Translations under genes and position numbers: made by a program
Notes under the pieces: model-generated
What the model was told of the DNA's origin: nothing
Seen by the model: the letters and a program-made list of their open reading frames with translations, nothing else
Database searches by the model: none
NCBI GenBank assembly: GCA_018436705.1
Contig: JAHDLA010000019.1
Span: 62,001 to 126,000 of the forward strand
Length of the DNA: 64,000 nucleotides
Direction: 5' to 3'
Source of the DNA: Sedimentibacter sp.
GTDB taxonomy: Bacteria > Bacillota > Clostridia > Tissierellales > Sedimentibacteraceae
Shown here: positions 28,748 to 36,790 of the stretch, in pieces
Layout: each line of letters opens with the position of its first letter
Position numbering within the stretch: position 1 is the first letter of the stretch

Positions 28748-30526
28748 TTATTCACCCACCTTACTTATAGCTTTTACAGGACATACTTGCATACATAAAG
28801 TACATCCGACGCATTGAGCGCTATTTATAGTTGATTTCTTAATTTCTTTTTTGAAATGAATTGCAGGGCAGCCTGTGCTGACGCATTTTTTACATCCTAT
28901 ACATTTATCCTGGTCAACTACGCAAACACCTTCTATAGCTCCAAACTCATTTAAATCATTTTTTGAATATTTCTTAAGAGCGCATGGATATCTTGAAATA
29001 ATAACGGAAGGTTCATCAAGATCAAACGCCCAGTTTAATGCTTCTTTCATTTCAGAATTATTCATCGGGTTAACTGTTCGAAGGTTTTTTATGCCTATTG
29101 CTTTCACCGTTTCAGGAATATCTGTAATATAAGCTTCATCTCCCTGAAGAGTGCGACCAGTACCTGGATTTTCCTGATGCCCAGTCATAGCTGTTATTCT
29201 GTTATCCAAAATGCAGGTTATAGTATTGCTCTTATTGTAAACCACATCCAAAAGACTGGTTATTCCAGAATGATAGAATGTAGAATCACCTATTGTAGCA
29301 ACAACCCTCATATTAGCATTGTTTTTATCAAATATTTTTTTAGCACCGTGAGCTGAACTTATGCTTGCTCCCATGCAGGTTACAGTATCCATTGCGTTTA
29401 GAGGATCTGCTCCTCCCAATGTATAGCATCCTATATCTCCTGTAATCATAGTATTCTTTTTCTTGGACAATTCATAGTAGAAAGCTCTGTGAGGACACCC
29501 AGCACACAGGGTAGGAGGCCTTCCAACAGCCATAGTTTTATCATAATCTATTGTGGGTTTTACAGTACCCAGAAGTGATTTTTCAACTATATCCGGATTC
29601 AATTCCCAAGTGTTTGGAATTTTATCTTTTCCTATGCAATTGATGCCTGCAGCTCTTATTTGTTCTTCCATAAATGGTTCAAGTTCTTCAACTACATAAA
29701 GTGTATCAACTTCTTCAGCAAATTTTTTTATTTTTTCCATAGGAAGAGGATTAGTAAAACCTATTTTAAAGTACGATGCCTTGTCACCAAATATTTCTCT
29801 AGCATACTGGTAGGCAATACCTGATGAAATCACACCTATTTTTTTATCGTCATTCCAATCTATAAAATTCAAATCTGTTTCATTAGAAAACTTTTCAAGC
29901 TCTTTAAGCCTGTCTTCAACTACAAGATGAAGCTGTTTCGCAACTGCCGGAGCTACAAGATACTTACTGGGGTTTTTAGTATATGGTTTAATAGACACTT
30001 CAGTGCGTTCACCTATTTCTACTATTGATTTACTGTGACATACCCTTGTCGTCATTCTAACCAAAGCCAACACATCATATTTTTCGCTTATTTCCATAGC
30101 AGCCTTAACCATGTCCTTACATTCTTGGCTGTCGCTAGGTTCTAATAATGCAACCTTTGCCATTTTTGCATAATATCTGTTATCCTGCTCATTCTGAGAA
30201 GAATGCATCCCAGGGTCATCAGCACTTACTAATGCCATTCCTCCGTTTACACCCGTATAACCCATTGTAAAAAAAGGATCAGCTGCTACATTAAGGCCGA
30301 CATGCTTCATTGCAGCCAATGTCCTTGCACCTGCATAGCAAGCACCTACGGCTGATTCAACAGCAACCTTTTCATTTGGAGCCCATTCAGCTATTATTTC
30401 CTTATACGGAGCGATATTTTCCAGTATTTCTGTACTTGGCGTTCCCGGATAAGCTGCTGCATAATGCACACCTGCTTCATATGCGCCACGAGCTATAGCT
30501 TCATTACCTGTCATTAATTTTTTCAA
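28748..30526 (-). CDS. iorA: Indolepyruvate:ferredoxin oxidoreductase, alpha subunit
   Basis: The 592-residue TPP-dependent subunit. GNEAIARGAYEAGVHYAAAYPGTPSTEI opens the first domain (the motif spans residues 7-34). TPP binding is seen near GDSTFYHSGITSLLDVVYN, and GCPHRAFYYEL is typical. The C-terminus carries two [4Fe-4S] ferredoxin motifs, CIGCKKC and CVGCTLCMQVCP. Function: oxidation of indole-, phenyl- and hydroxyphenyl-pyruvates from aromatic amino acids. The start is a TTG at 30526 with AGGAGG seven bases upstream; an ATG four codons on is too far from it. A sigma-54 promoter lies about 105 bases upstream. Confidence 0.96.
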   Translation of the reverse strand: MKKLMTGNEAIARGAYEAGVHYAAAYPGTPSTEILENIAPYKEIIAEWAPNEKVAVESAVGACYAGARTLAAMKHVGLNVAADPFFTMGYTGVNGGMALVSADDPGMHSSQNEQDNRYYAKMAKVALLEPSDSQECKDMVKAAMEISEKYDVLALVRMTTRVCHSKSIVEIGERTEVSIKPYTKNPSKYLVAPAVAKQLHLVVEDRLKELEKFSNETDLNFIDWNDDKKIGVISSGIAYQYAREIFGDKASYFKIGFTNPLPMEKIKKFAEEVDTLYVVEELEPFMEEQIRAAGINCIGKDKIPNTWELNPDIVEKSLLGTVKPTIDYDKTMAVGRPPTLCAGCPHRAFYYELSKKKNTMITGDIGCYTLGGADPLNAMDTVTCMGASISSAHGAKKIFDKNNANMRVVATIGDSTFYHSGITSLLDVVYNKSNTITCILDNRITAMTGHQENPGTGRTLQGDEAYITDIPETVKAIGIKNLRTVNPMNNSEMKEALNWAFDLDEPSVIISRYPCALKKYSKNDLNEFGAIEGVCVVDQDKCIGCKKCVSTGCPAIHFKKEIKKSTINSAQCVGCTLCMQVCPVKAISKVGE

Positions 30527-30641
30527 TTTTAGCCCTCCTTCAAATCATTTATATATAGTAGACATCAATAGAAATTATTTCCCATCCGACAAATAAATGT
30601 CTTTCATGAAGAAAAATTATCATATGCATCATATTTATACA

Positions 30642-30657
30642 TGCATAAATCATGCCA
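30642..30657 (-). promoter_or_regulatory. Sigma-54 (-24/-12) promoter for iorA-iorB-buk
   Basis: On the minus strand the sequence TGGCATGATTTATGCA places the -24 GG and the -12 GC with the exact 12-base register of the RpoN consensus TGGCAC-N5-TTGCA. It lies about 115 bases upstream of the iorA start, directly downstream of a gene for a sigma-54 activator. Confidence 0.85.
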
Positions 30658-30734
30658 TTAATATTAGGCAAAAAAAAATTATAAAACACTGCAATTACTT
30701 GTCTTCAAGCAAGCTTACAATTATGCGCAAACAT

Positions 30735-30780
30735 TTATCGGGTTAAAAGGTATAACAAACCAAACCTTTTAACCCGATAA
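30735..30780 (-). terminator. 17-bp hairpin overlapping the stop codon of the sigma-54 activator gene
   Basis: A perfect 17-bp stem, TTATCGGGTTAAAAGGT (30735-30751) with ACCTTTTAACCCGATAA (30764-30780). The activator stop codon (30769-30771) lies in one arm. No clear T-run follows on the minus strand, so it may be an mRNA-stabilising or insulating structure, not a classic terminator. Confidence 0.7.
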
Positions 30781-32829
30781 TAGATGATTAAGAATTTTTA
30801 TTCCAAAATCCGTTATAACTGTACCACTTCTGCCCTTGTTGATTTCTGCCATTTTATATTTTTCCAAACTATTGAGAATTGATCTTATTTCCTGCTCACT
30901 AATGAAAAGTTTTTTTGATTTTGCAATTTCAGATATACTTCTTCTTCCAAGTCTCTTTTCATTAATATAAGCATTCCTAAGTTCCTCAAGAACAAAGACA
31001 TACTTCTTAATATTATTACCTGCATGCTCAAGAAATTCAAGCATAAGCTCATGTTCAACAACAAAAATTTCTTCGTCATCAGACACCTTAAAATCGATTG
31101 GCAAATCCTTCCCGTCTATTTCATCCAGCCCCAGATTAACCAAGTACTCTACACAGTTTCTAAGCTCTCTTACATTACCATTCCAATTGTAATTAATCAG
31201 CAGCTCTTTGGCTTTTTCTTTTAAAATAAAATTGCTGTTAAATGTTTTCTTCAAATAATCTATGAGACCGATTATATCTTCTCTTCGATTGCGTAAAGGA
31301 GGAATTTTTAACGGAAGGACATTGAGGCGGTAAAATAAATCCTGTCTGAATTCTCCTCTCTCAACCATTTCCTTAATATCCTTGTTTGTTGCGGCTACAA
31401 TTCTTATGTCAACATCTATTATTCGGTCTCCGCCCAACCTTACAACTTCTCTTTCCTGAAGAACTCTCAAGAGCTTAACCTGCAAATTCATCGGCATTTC
31501 TGTTATTTCGTCTAAAAACAGCGTGCCATTGTGTGCAAGCTCAAACAAACCGGGTTTTCCGCCCTTTCTGGCTCCTGTAAAAGCCCCGTCTTCATATCCG
31601 AACAGCTCGCTTTCCAAAAGACTTTCCGGAAAGGCACCGCAGTTAACAGGAACAAACTGATATTCTTTTCTTAGGGAATTATTGTGAATAGCCTGTGCAA
31701 ATAACTCCTTACCCGTTCCTGTTTCTCCTGTAATTAAAACTGAAGAGTTTGATCTGGACATTCTTCTGGCTATGTTTATGCATTCTGTTATTGAACTGCT
31801 TTTTCCGAATATATCTTTAAAATCATATTTAGCCGCATATCCTTTTCCAATGAGCTTTTTTCTCAATAAATATTCCTGTTTCTCAAGATCAGAATACTTT
31901 CGTATAATCGCTACAGCACCGTATGTTTTTTTTGAGTGAAGAAGCGGATTAACAGAAACAACAACATCGTAACCATTTATTTTTATTATTTTTTCTTCAA
32001 CAGGCTTAAGATTTCGCAGTGCAATTGAAAAAGGTATTTCAGGCATCAATTCTAACCCGCTTCTGTTTATAACATCTTCATAATTTCTGCCCAGTATTTC
32101 TTTAGCATTATCATTATAAAGAAAAATTTCGCCTTCTGTATTGATTCCGATTACTCCGGCATCTATGGTCTGTAAAAGAATATCAAGCTGACTTTCGCGG
32201 CTGTTGGTAAGTCCTAATATTTTAAGGAACCCAAAATTCGCCGTCTTTATTTCAGTATAACTTCGTACGATGTCCTTCCTGTCTAACACTGAAAACAAAT
32301 CGAATTTAGTTCCTATATCAATAATTGAGTTAATATCTAGGAGACTGTTTCCAACATTAATTATTTCTTTTGTATTTTCAGGAATATAGTCAGTCTGACC
32401 TAAAATAATGTATATTTCTCCCCTTGATTTATTTAAGTCTGTTGCCCAATATGAATTTAACTCTATATGCCTTGCTCCCAGCTGATATATTATTGAGATT
32501 ATCTGTTCGGCCATTTCAGGGCTCTCATCAACAAGCACAACTTTAGCACCCTTATTTATACTGTTTATTTTGTCCATCCCCGATTTCGAAATTGTCCTGT
32601 TTGCAAATAAGAGCTCAGTATCTTTATTTACATGTTCTCTTATTTTTTTGAACAAATGATATGATGGAATTAACAGAACATCAGCGTCAATAACTATATA
32701 TCCATTGGCGGCAAAATCGTCGAGACAATATTTTTCTATAGAAATTTTATTGCCAAACAAACTTTTTATCTGATTATAATAGCTATTGACAGACTCAGCA
32801 GTATAACTTACAATGGCTAATTTTTTCAT
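30769..32829 (-). CDS. Sigma-54-dependent transcriptional activator with PAS domain
   Basis: A 686-residue enhancer-binding protein. Residues 1-190 form an N-terminal sensory region resembling PrpR-type or aromatic-acid sensors. A PAS domain follows (DAGVIGINTEGEIFLYND, about 225-320), then the AAA+ domain with Walker A GETGTGKE, the sigma-54-contacting GAFTGA loop, and Walker B GTLFLDEI. The C-terminus is not the usual Fis-type HTH; it carries a longer segment with SISEIAKSKKLFISEQEIRS that looks like a winged helix. I chose the ATG at 32829 (GGAG seven bases before). It follows the beta-CASP nuclease gene by 17 bases and precedes the iorA promoter, its probable target. Confidence 0.92.
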   Translation of the reverse strand: MKKLAIVSYTAESVNSYYNQIKSLFGNKISIEKYCLDDFAANGYIVIDADVLLIPSYHLFKKIREHVNKDTELLFANRTISKSGMDKINSINKGAKVVLVDESPEMAEQIISIIYQLGARHIELNSYWATDLNKSRGEIYIILGQTDYIPENTKEIINVGNSLLDINSIIDIGTKFDLFSVLDRKDIVRSYTEIKTANFGFLKILGLTNSRESQLDILLQTIDAGVIGINTEGEIFLYNDNAKEILGRNYEDVINRSGLELMPEIPFSIALRNLKPVEEKIIKINGYDVVVSVNPLLHSKKTYGAVAIIRKYSDLEKQEYLLRKKLIGKGYAAKYDFKDIFGKSSSITECINIARRMSRSNSSVLITGETGTGKELFAQAIHNNSLRKEYQFVPVNCGAFPESLLESELFGYEDGAFTGARKGGKPGLFELAHNGTLFLDEITEMPMNLQVKLLRVLQEREVVRLGGDRIIDVDIRIVAATNKDIKEMVERGEFRQDLFYRLNVLPLKIPPLRNRREDIIGLIDYLKKTFNSNFILKEKAKELLINYNWNGNVRELRNCVEYLVNLGLDEIDGKDLPIDFKVSDDEEIFVVEHELMLEFLEHAGNNIKKYVFVLEELRNAYINEKRLGRRSISEIAKSKKLFISEQEIRSILNSLEKYKMAEINKGRSGTVITDFGIKILNHLLSG

Positions 32830-32846
32830 TTGCATACTCCCGATAT

Positions 32847-34520
32847 TTATTTGCTGGTCATAACCGTAAGATTAATAATTTCATTTTCCAAATCAATTAT
32901 AGCATTGTTTATTTTTTTGTAATCATCTATGCTTATATTTTCCTTCAGATGGCTTTGAGCCCTTTCTACAGCAATTTCAAACATCTCCTTCAACTCGTTT
33001 ATATCATTGCTCAAATCGCTTATGCGCTTCTCGTTAACTTTATTTGAATAAGGAAGCGTGATAGATTTAGGCCCTGAAACAGGTACTTTTTCTATGTTTT
33101 TTGATTTTTTGATTTCATAAATAATATTATACTCAGGGATTATGCAGTTCATTCCGAGAGTTTCTTTAACTTCTTTAGCAAAATTAAGTTTTGAGTCCTG
33201 TTCTCCATGAACTATGAAGACTGTCTTTGGTTTTTCCTTAAACCCTTTCAGCCAGTTTAAAAGCGATGGTTTGTCGGCATGCCCTGAAAACCCTTCAACA
33301 TTATAAATTTCAGCCTTAACATTGATTGTTTCTCCCAGAACCTTAACAACCTTTTCGCCGTCTAATATTCTTCTCCCCAGAGTACCTTCTGCTTGATATC
33401 CGACAAACACGATGCTTGCTTCTTTTCTCCACAAATTATGTTTCAAGTGGTGTTTAATTCTCCCAGCATCGCACATTCCACTGGCTGAAATTATTATTTT
33501 AGGTTCAGAAGAAAAATTCAATGCCTTTGATTCCTCAGCACTTTGAGTAAAATGAAGATTTTCAAACTCAAGAGGATTATCTCCTTTCATAATATACTCT
33601 CTTGCTTCCTCGTCAAATACACCGGCATTTTGTTTAAATACTTCCGTAGCTTTGGATGCTAAAGGACTGTCAATATAGACAGGAATTTTTCTAAGCTCAT
33701 TTTCCTTAGTACCAATTTCACCTAAGTGGCTGTCATAATATTTATTAAGTTCATAAATAAGCTCCTGAGTTCTTCCCACTGCAAAGGACGGAATAATGAC
33801 ACTTCCTCCTCTTTTAACGGTTTTTAGGATAATCTTTATAAGCTCTTCTGTTCTTTGAGCAACATCATCATGAACTCTGTCCCCATATGTAGCTTCCATT
33901 ATTATATAATCTGCTCTCTCAATAAATGAAGGGTCTCTCAAAATTGGTTTCTGGTCCATTCCAAGATCTCCTGAATAAACAAGCTTTACGTTTTCATTTT
34001 CGTCATCAAACCACATCTCAATAATTGAAGAGCCCAGTATATGACCTGCATCATTAAGTCTTACTGTCAAACCCTCATCAACATTAATTATCTGATCATA
34101 CTGAACTGTTTTAAAATATTGAAGGCTGTCCATGGCGTCATCCTGTGTGTACATAGGTTCAACTAATTTTCTTCCAAGCCTCTGAGCCTTTTTGTTTTTC
34201 CACTCTGCTTCGCTCTCCTGAATATGTGCGGAATCTAAAAGCATTATTTCACATAGATCGTATGTAGGCTTTGAACAAAAAATAACTCCCTTAAATCCTT
34301 TCTTAACAAGCAGAGGAATTCTGCCGCTGTGATCTATATGGCTGTGACTTAGAAATAAGTAATCAATCTCGGCAGGATTTATTTCAAATTCCTCTAAATT
34401 CAAATCATCATCTCTGCCCTGATACATACCGCAATCTAAAAGTATCTTTTTATTCTTGTATTGTATTAAATGACTTGAGCCTGTTACTCCTTTTACAGCT
34501 CCTAAAAATCTTATTTCCAT
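32847..34520 (-). CDS. Beta-CASP metallo-beta-lactamase-fold ribonuclease
   Basis: A 557-residue RNA-processing nuclease of the Ysh1/CPSF-73-like bacterial group. Zinc-binding motif 2 is seen as LSHSHIDHSGRIPLL near residue 56, a later His/Asp motif is NDAGHILGSS, and the beta-CASP region has IIPSFAVGRTQELIYEL and ISASGMCDAGRIKHHLKHNL, with a final His in EGFSGHADK and VHGEQ. Substrate is unknown; relatives degrade or process RNA. I chose the ATG at 34520 (MEIRFLGAVKGVTGSSH), preceded by AGGGGG; the upstream in-frame ATGs lengthen the protein with an unrelated 19 residues. It is probably co-transcribed with the sigma-54 activator. Confidence 0.9.
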   Translation of the reverse strand: MEIRFLGAVKGVTGSSHLIQYKNKKILLDCGMYQGRDDDLNLEEFEINPAEIDYLFLSHSHIDHSGRIPLLVKKGFKGVIFCSKPTYDLCEIMLLDSAHIQESEAEWKNKKAQRLGRKLVEPMYTQDDAMDSLQYFKTVQYDQIINVDEGLTVRLNDAGHILGSSIIEMWFDDENENVKLVYSGDLGMDQKPILRDPSFIERADYIIMEATYGDRVHDDVAQRTEELIKIILKTVKRGGSVIIPSFAVGRTQELIYELNKYYDSHLGEIGTKENELRKIPVYIDSPLASKATEVFKQNAGVFDEEAREYIMKGDNPLEFENLHFTQSAEESKALNFSSEPKIIISASGMCDAGRIKHHLKHNLWRKEASIVFVGYQAEGTLGRRILDGEKVVKVLGETINVKAEIYNVEGFSGHADKPSLLNWLKGFKEKPKTVFIVHGEQDSKLNFAKEVKETLGMNCIIPEYNIIYEIKKSKNIEKVPVSGPKSITLPYSNKVNEKRISDLSNDINELKEMFEIAVERAQSHLKENISIDDYKKINNAIIDLENEIINLTVMTSK

Positions 34521-34544
34521 TTTTGCCCCCTGGGGTATAATAGT

Positions 34545-34560
34545 CATAGCATGTGCTATG
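34545..34560. promoter_or_regulatory. Palindrome in the leader of the beta-CASP nuclease gene
   Basis: CATAGCA and TGCTATG form a perfect 7-bp inverted repeat around two bases, 25 bases upstream of the chosen ATG. It could be an operator or a short RNA hairpin; nothing further supports either. Confidence 0.35.
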
Positions 34561-34854
34561 CCGCCGTTATAACGCATTATGCATATAACCAGAAAAGTAT
34601 ACCCTTAATTCTATCCTATATCACAAATTTAATACGGAATTAAAAATTAAATTTGCCACATGATCACTAACTTTCCACATTATAAACATAAATAACGCTG
34701 TACATAAATATTACAATATAATTGTAGCACAAACAACTAATTTAACCAATATAAAATATTTGTATCAAAATCAGCACATCGTTATATAAATTTGTTTATA
34801 CTTGATAATTTGATAGGCATAAAATCCTTGTCAATTTTTATCAATTAATCAATA

Positions 34855-34917
34855 TTTTTAATTTTTATATTGATTTATTTAATTTTTATATTAATATTTT
34901 TAATTTTTGTATTGACA
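34855..34917 (+). repeat. Three imperfect ~21-base T-tract repeats before the DUF2089 promoter
   Basis: The unit TTTAATTTTTATATT occurs three times with small changes at roughly 21-base steps, the last running into the -35 element. T-tracts at two-helical-turn spacing would give curved DNA, which often strengthens promoters. Confidence 0.5.
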
Positions 34918-34940
34918 TATTAAACAAATTGGTATATTAT
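34912..34940 (+). promoter_or_regulatory. Near-consensus sigma-A promoter of the DUF2089 operon
   Basis: TTGACA (34912-34917), 17 bases, TATTAT (34935-34940). The predicted start of transcription (about 34947) rules out any protein start upstream of it and supports the ATG at 34965. Confidence 0.88.
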
Positions 34941-34964
34941 GCTATTAATAAGGATGGTGAAATA

Positions 34965-35354
34965 ATGAAATATAAAGCCCCCAGCAAATGCCCAGTATGC
35001 GGAGAAAAATTATCAATTACAAAACTAGGATGTCATAAGTGTTCTACATTCATTGAAGGCGACTTTGAGCCATGCGAATTTTGCAGTCTTCCTGAAGACG
35101 ACCTTAATTTTTTAAAAACCTTTATAAAGTGTCGCGGTAACATTAAAGATGTTGAAAAGGAAATGGGAATATCTTATCCGACTGTACGCGGCAAATTAGA
35201 CACTGTCATAAAAAGCTTGGGATTAGAAATTTCTCCGAAAGAAAATGAAAAAGAAGATGAAACAAAAAAGTCTCTAAGAAAAGAACTTCTAGAAAAGCTT
35301 TCAAAAGGCGAAATTTCACCTAAGGAAGCAACGGAAAAAATTAAAAATTTATAA
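34965..35354 (+). CDS. DUF2089 family protein (zinc-ribbon plus HTH)
   Basis: A 129-residue small regulator-like protein. The N-terminus has two CxxC-type pairs (KCPVCGEKL, then GCHKCSTFI) and a further CEFC, forming a zinc ribbon. Residues 50-90 form a sigma-region-4-like helix-turn-helix (KDVEKEMGISYPTVRGKLDTV). The C-terminal KELLEKLSKGEISPKEATEKIKNL resembles the SHOCT-like motif seen in the next protein. I chose the ATG at 34965, preceded by AAGGATGG. DUF2089 proteins usually sit beside a gene like the next one; a role in envelope stress control has been suggested for related pairs but is not settled. Confidence 0.88.
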   Translation: MKYKAPSKCPVCGEKLSITKLGCHKCSTFIEGDFEPCEFCSLPEDDLNFLKTFIKCRGNIKDVEKEMGISYPTVRGKLDTVIKSLGLEISPKENEKEDETKKSLRKELLEKLSKGEISPKEATEKIKNL

Positions 35355-35371
35355 CCTTAAGGAGGTATAAT

Positions 35372-35818
35372 ATGAGCGAACAAGAAAGAATACTTGAAAT
35401 GGTGGAAAATGGTAAGCTTACGGCCGCAGAAGCAATGGAACTGCTGGATGCTCTTAACGCATCTACCGAATCAGATGGTAAAGTCGGTACGTATCTAGTT
35501 GCTGGAGTATCAAAGACGAATTATAAATACCTTAAAATAAGAGTTATGTCTGAAAACAATACAGTTAATGTAAATGTAAATATTCCGATACGTCTTCTTA
35601 AAGTAATCGGCGGTATTGCAGTAAAAATGACATCCATGATACCAAAGGATGCCAGAGCAGAAATGGAAAGCAAAGGAATTGACATAAAAAGCATCGATTT
35701 TGAAGAGATTATAGATGAACTGATAAACGGTACATTAGATGATCCCAGCATAGTTGATGTCGAGGCATGGGACCAGGAGCATAATACAACTATAAAGGTA
35801 AAAATATACGCAGAATAA
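35372..35818 (+). CDS. SHOCT-like domain protein (YvlB/LiaX N-terminal type)
   Basis: A 148-residue protein beginning ERILEMVENGKLTAAEAMELLDAL, the short amphipathic SHOCT-like motif found at the start of YvlB/LiaX-type envelope-stress proteins. The remainder is a beta-rich region (KYLKIRVMSENNTVNVNVNI) ending VDVEAWDQEHNTTIKVKIYAE, resembling a small DUF4097-like unit. No membrane segment. It follows the DUF2089 gene by 17 bases with AAGGAGG, so they are co-expressed and probably act together. Confidence 0.82.
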   Translation: MSEQERILEMVENGKLTAAEAMELLDALNASTESDGKVGTYLVAGVSKTNYKYLKIRVMSENNTVNVNVNIPIRLLKVIGGIAVKMTSMIPKDARAEMESKGIDIKSIDFEEIIDELINGTLDDPSIVDVEAWDQEHNTTIKVKIYAE

Positions 35819-35857
35819 CTAAAATGCATTTATTATCGTCAGCCTTTATTAACATGC

Positions 35858-35902
35858 AAAAAACTTCAGATGTACAATAAATTTATACACCTGAAGTTTT
35901 TT
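35858..35902 (+). terminator. Terminator of the DUF2089 operon
   Basis: A perfect 12-bp stem AAAAAACTTCAG (35858-35869) and CTGAAGTTTTTT (35891-35902), extended inside by TGTA/TACA after one mismatch, with the T-run in the 3' arm. Confidence 0.88.
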
Positions 35903-35980
35903 GATGACTTGTCATCAAAACATGCTTATTTAAAAACATTTCACGATCTTATAACACCAGCACTACTAACAATAATTCAT

Positions 35981-36007
35981 CAGGCAGACTTTCTTAAAGT
36001 CTGCCTG
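35981..36007 (-). terminator. Hairpin after spoVT
   Basis: CAGGCAGACTTT and AAAGTCTGCCTG form a perfect 12-bp stem with a three-base loop, 28 bases downstream of the spoVT stop on the minus strand. There is no T-run after it, so termination is plausible but not certain. Confidence 0.6.
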
Positions 36008-36034
36008 AAATATAACTTTCACCTATATCGAAGT

Positions 36035-36586
36035 CTAGCTTTCCATCTGTCTTGACAGGAATATACATGCTGTTTTTATTAGTTTTTCTTCAACTTCAGT
36101 CATTTTAGCAGCTTTATCTTTTGATAAAAGCATAACCGATCCTATAGGATCTCCGTGAACCAATATTGGAGATATAACCTGACTTATATAGTTATCCGGA
36201 TTAAATTCATTAGCTGTAATTCTGATTGGCTTAGCGTTAACGCCTGTCATATAAACTTCCCTGCTCTCAATTATTTTTTCCAGCTCAGGGCTTAATCTTT
36301 TTTCAGAATAATCTTTTTTAGAACTTCCCGATACGGCTATTACTCCATCACGATCTGTAATTATTGCTATATGTCTTGTTGTTTCAAACAAGGATTCTAC
36401 ATATTCTCCCGCAAATTCAGTCAACTCTCCTATTGGTGAATATTTTTTCAGTATTATTTCACCTTCTCTATCGGTGAATATTTCTAAAGGATCTCCTTCA
36501 CGGATTCTCAAAGTTCTTCGTATTTCTTTAGGAATTACTACTCTTCCTAAGTCATCAATTCTTCTGACAATTCCAGTTGCTTTCAT
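36035..36586 (-). CDS. spoVT: Stage V sporulation protein T (AbrB-family regulator)
   Basis: A 183-residue transcription factor for late forespore genes. The N-terminal swapped-hairpin AbrB domain is MKATGIVRRIDDLGRVVIPK, then EIRRTLRIREGDPLEIFTD. The C-terminal GAF-like domain (about 60-180) is typical of SpoVT and distinguishes it from AbrB. It sits downstream of mfd and the PrsA-like gene, as spoVT does in Bacillus. It marks the host as a spore former. Confidence 0.96.
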   Translation of the reverse strand: MKATGIVRRIDDLGRVVIPKEIRRTLRIREGDPLEIFTDREGEIILKKYSPIGELTEFAGEYVESLFETTRHIAIITDRDGVIAVSGSSKKDYSEKRLSPELEKIIESREVYMTGVNAKPIRITANEFNPDNYISQVISPILVHGDPIGSVMLLSKDKAAKMTEVEEKLIKTACIFLSRQMES

Positions 36587-36790
36587 AACTTATGTTCCTC
36601 CAATTGCATAATTTTATTTATATGACATTTCTTTTAATATTTTCTATTATTTACACTTTAATAGATTTTATCCTGATTAGTTTACGGATATTATTGGAAA
36701 TATCATTTACATTATAATTGATACTTTTATGAATAGCAACATTTTTTTACATCTTCTAACATTATTTAGAAGTAATTAATAAAATATTAA

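Larger units (their letters stand above)
34521..34964. other. Divergent intergenic region between beta-CASP nuclease and DUF2089 gene
   Basis: About 440 bases, very AT-rich. It holds a palindrome (34545-34560) close to the nuclease start, three imperfect T-tract repeats (about 34855-34917) and the DUF2089 promoter. I see no gene in the centre (34600-34850). Confidence 0.6.

Noticed and set aside
35870..36055. Plus-strand open frame of 61 codons between the DUF2089 operon and spoVT
   Set aside because: It starts inside the terminator hairpin, has no ribosome site and spans another hairpin.
36753..36772. Small 7-bp hairpin after the PrsA-like gene
   Set aside because: Short, AT-rich, followed by an A-run in the direction of transcription, so not convincing as a terminator.
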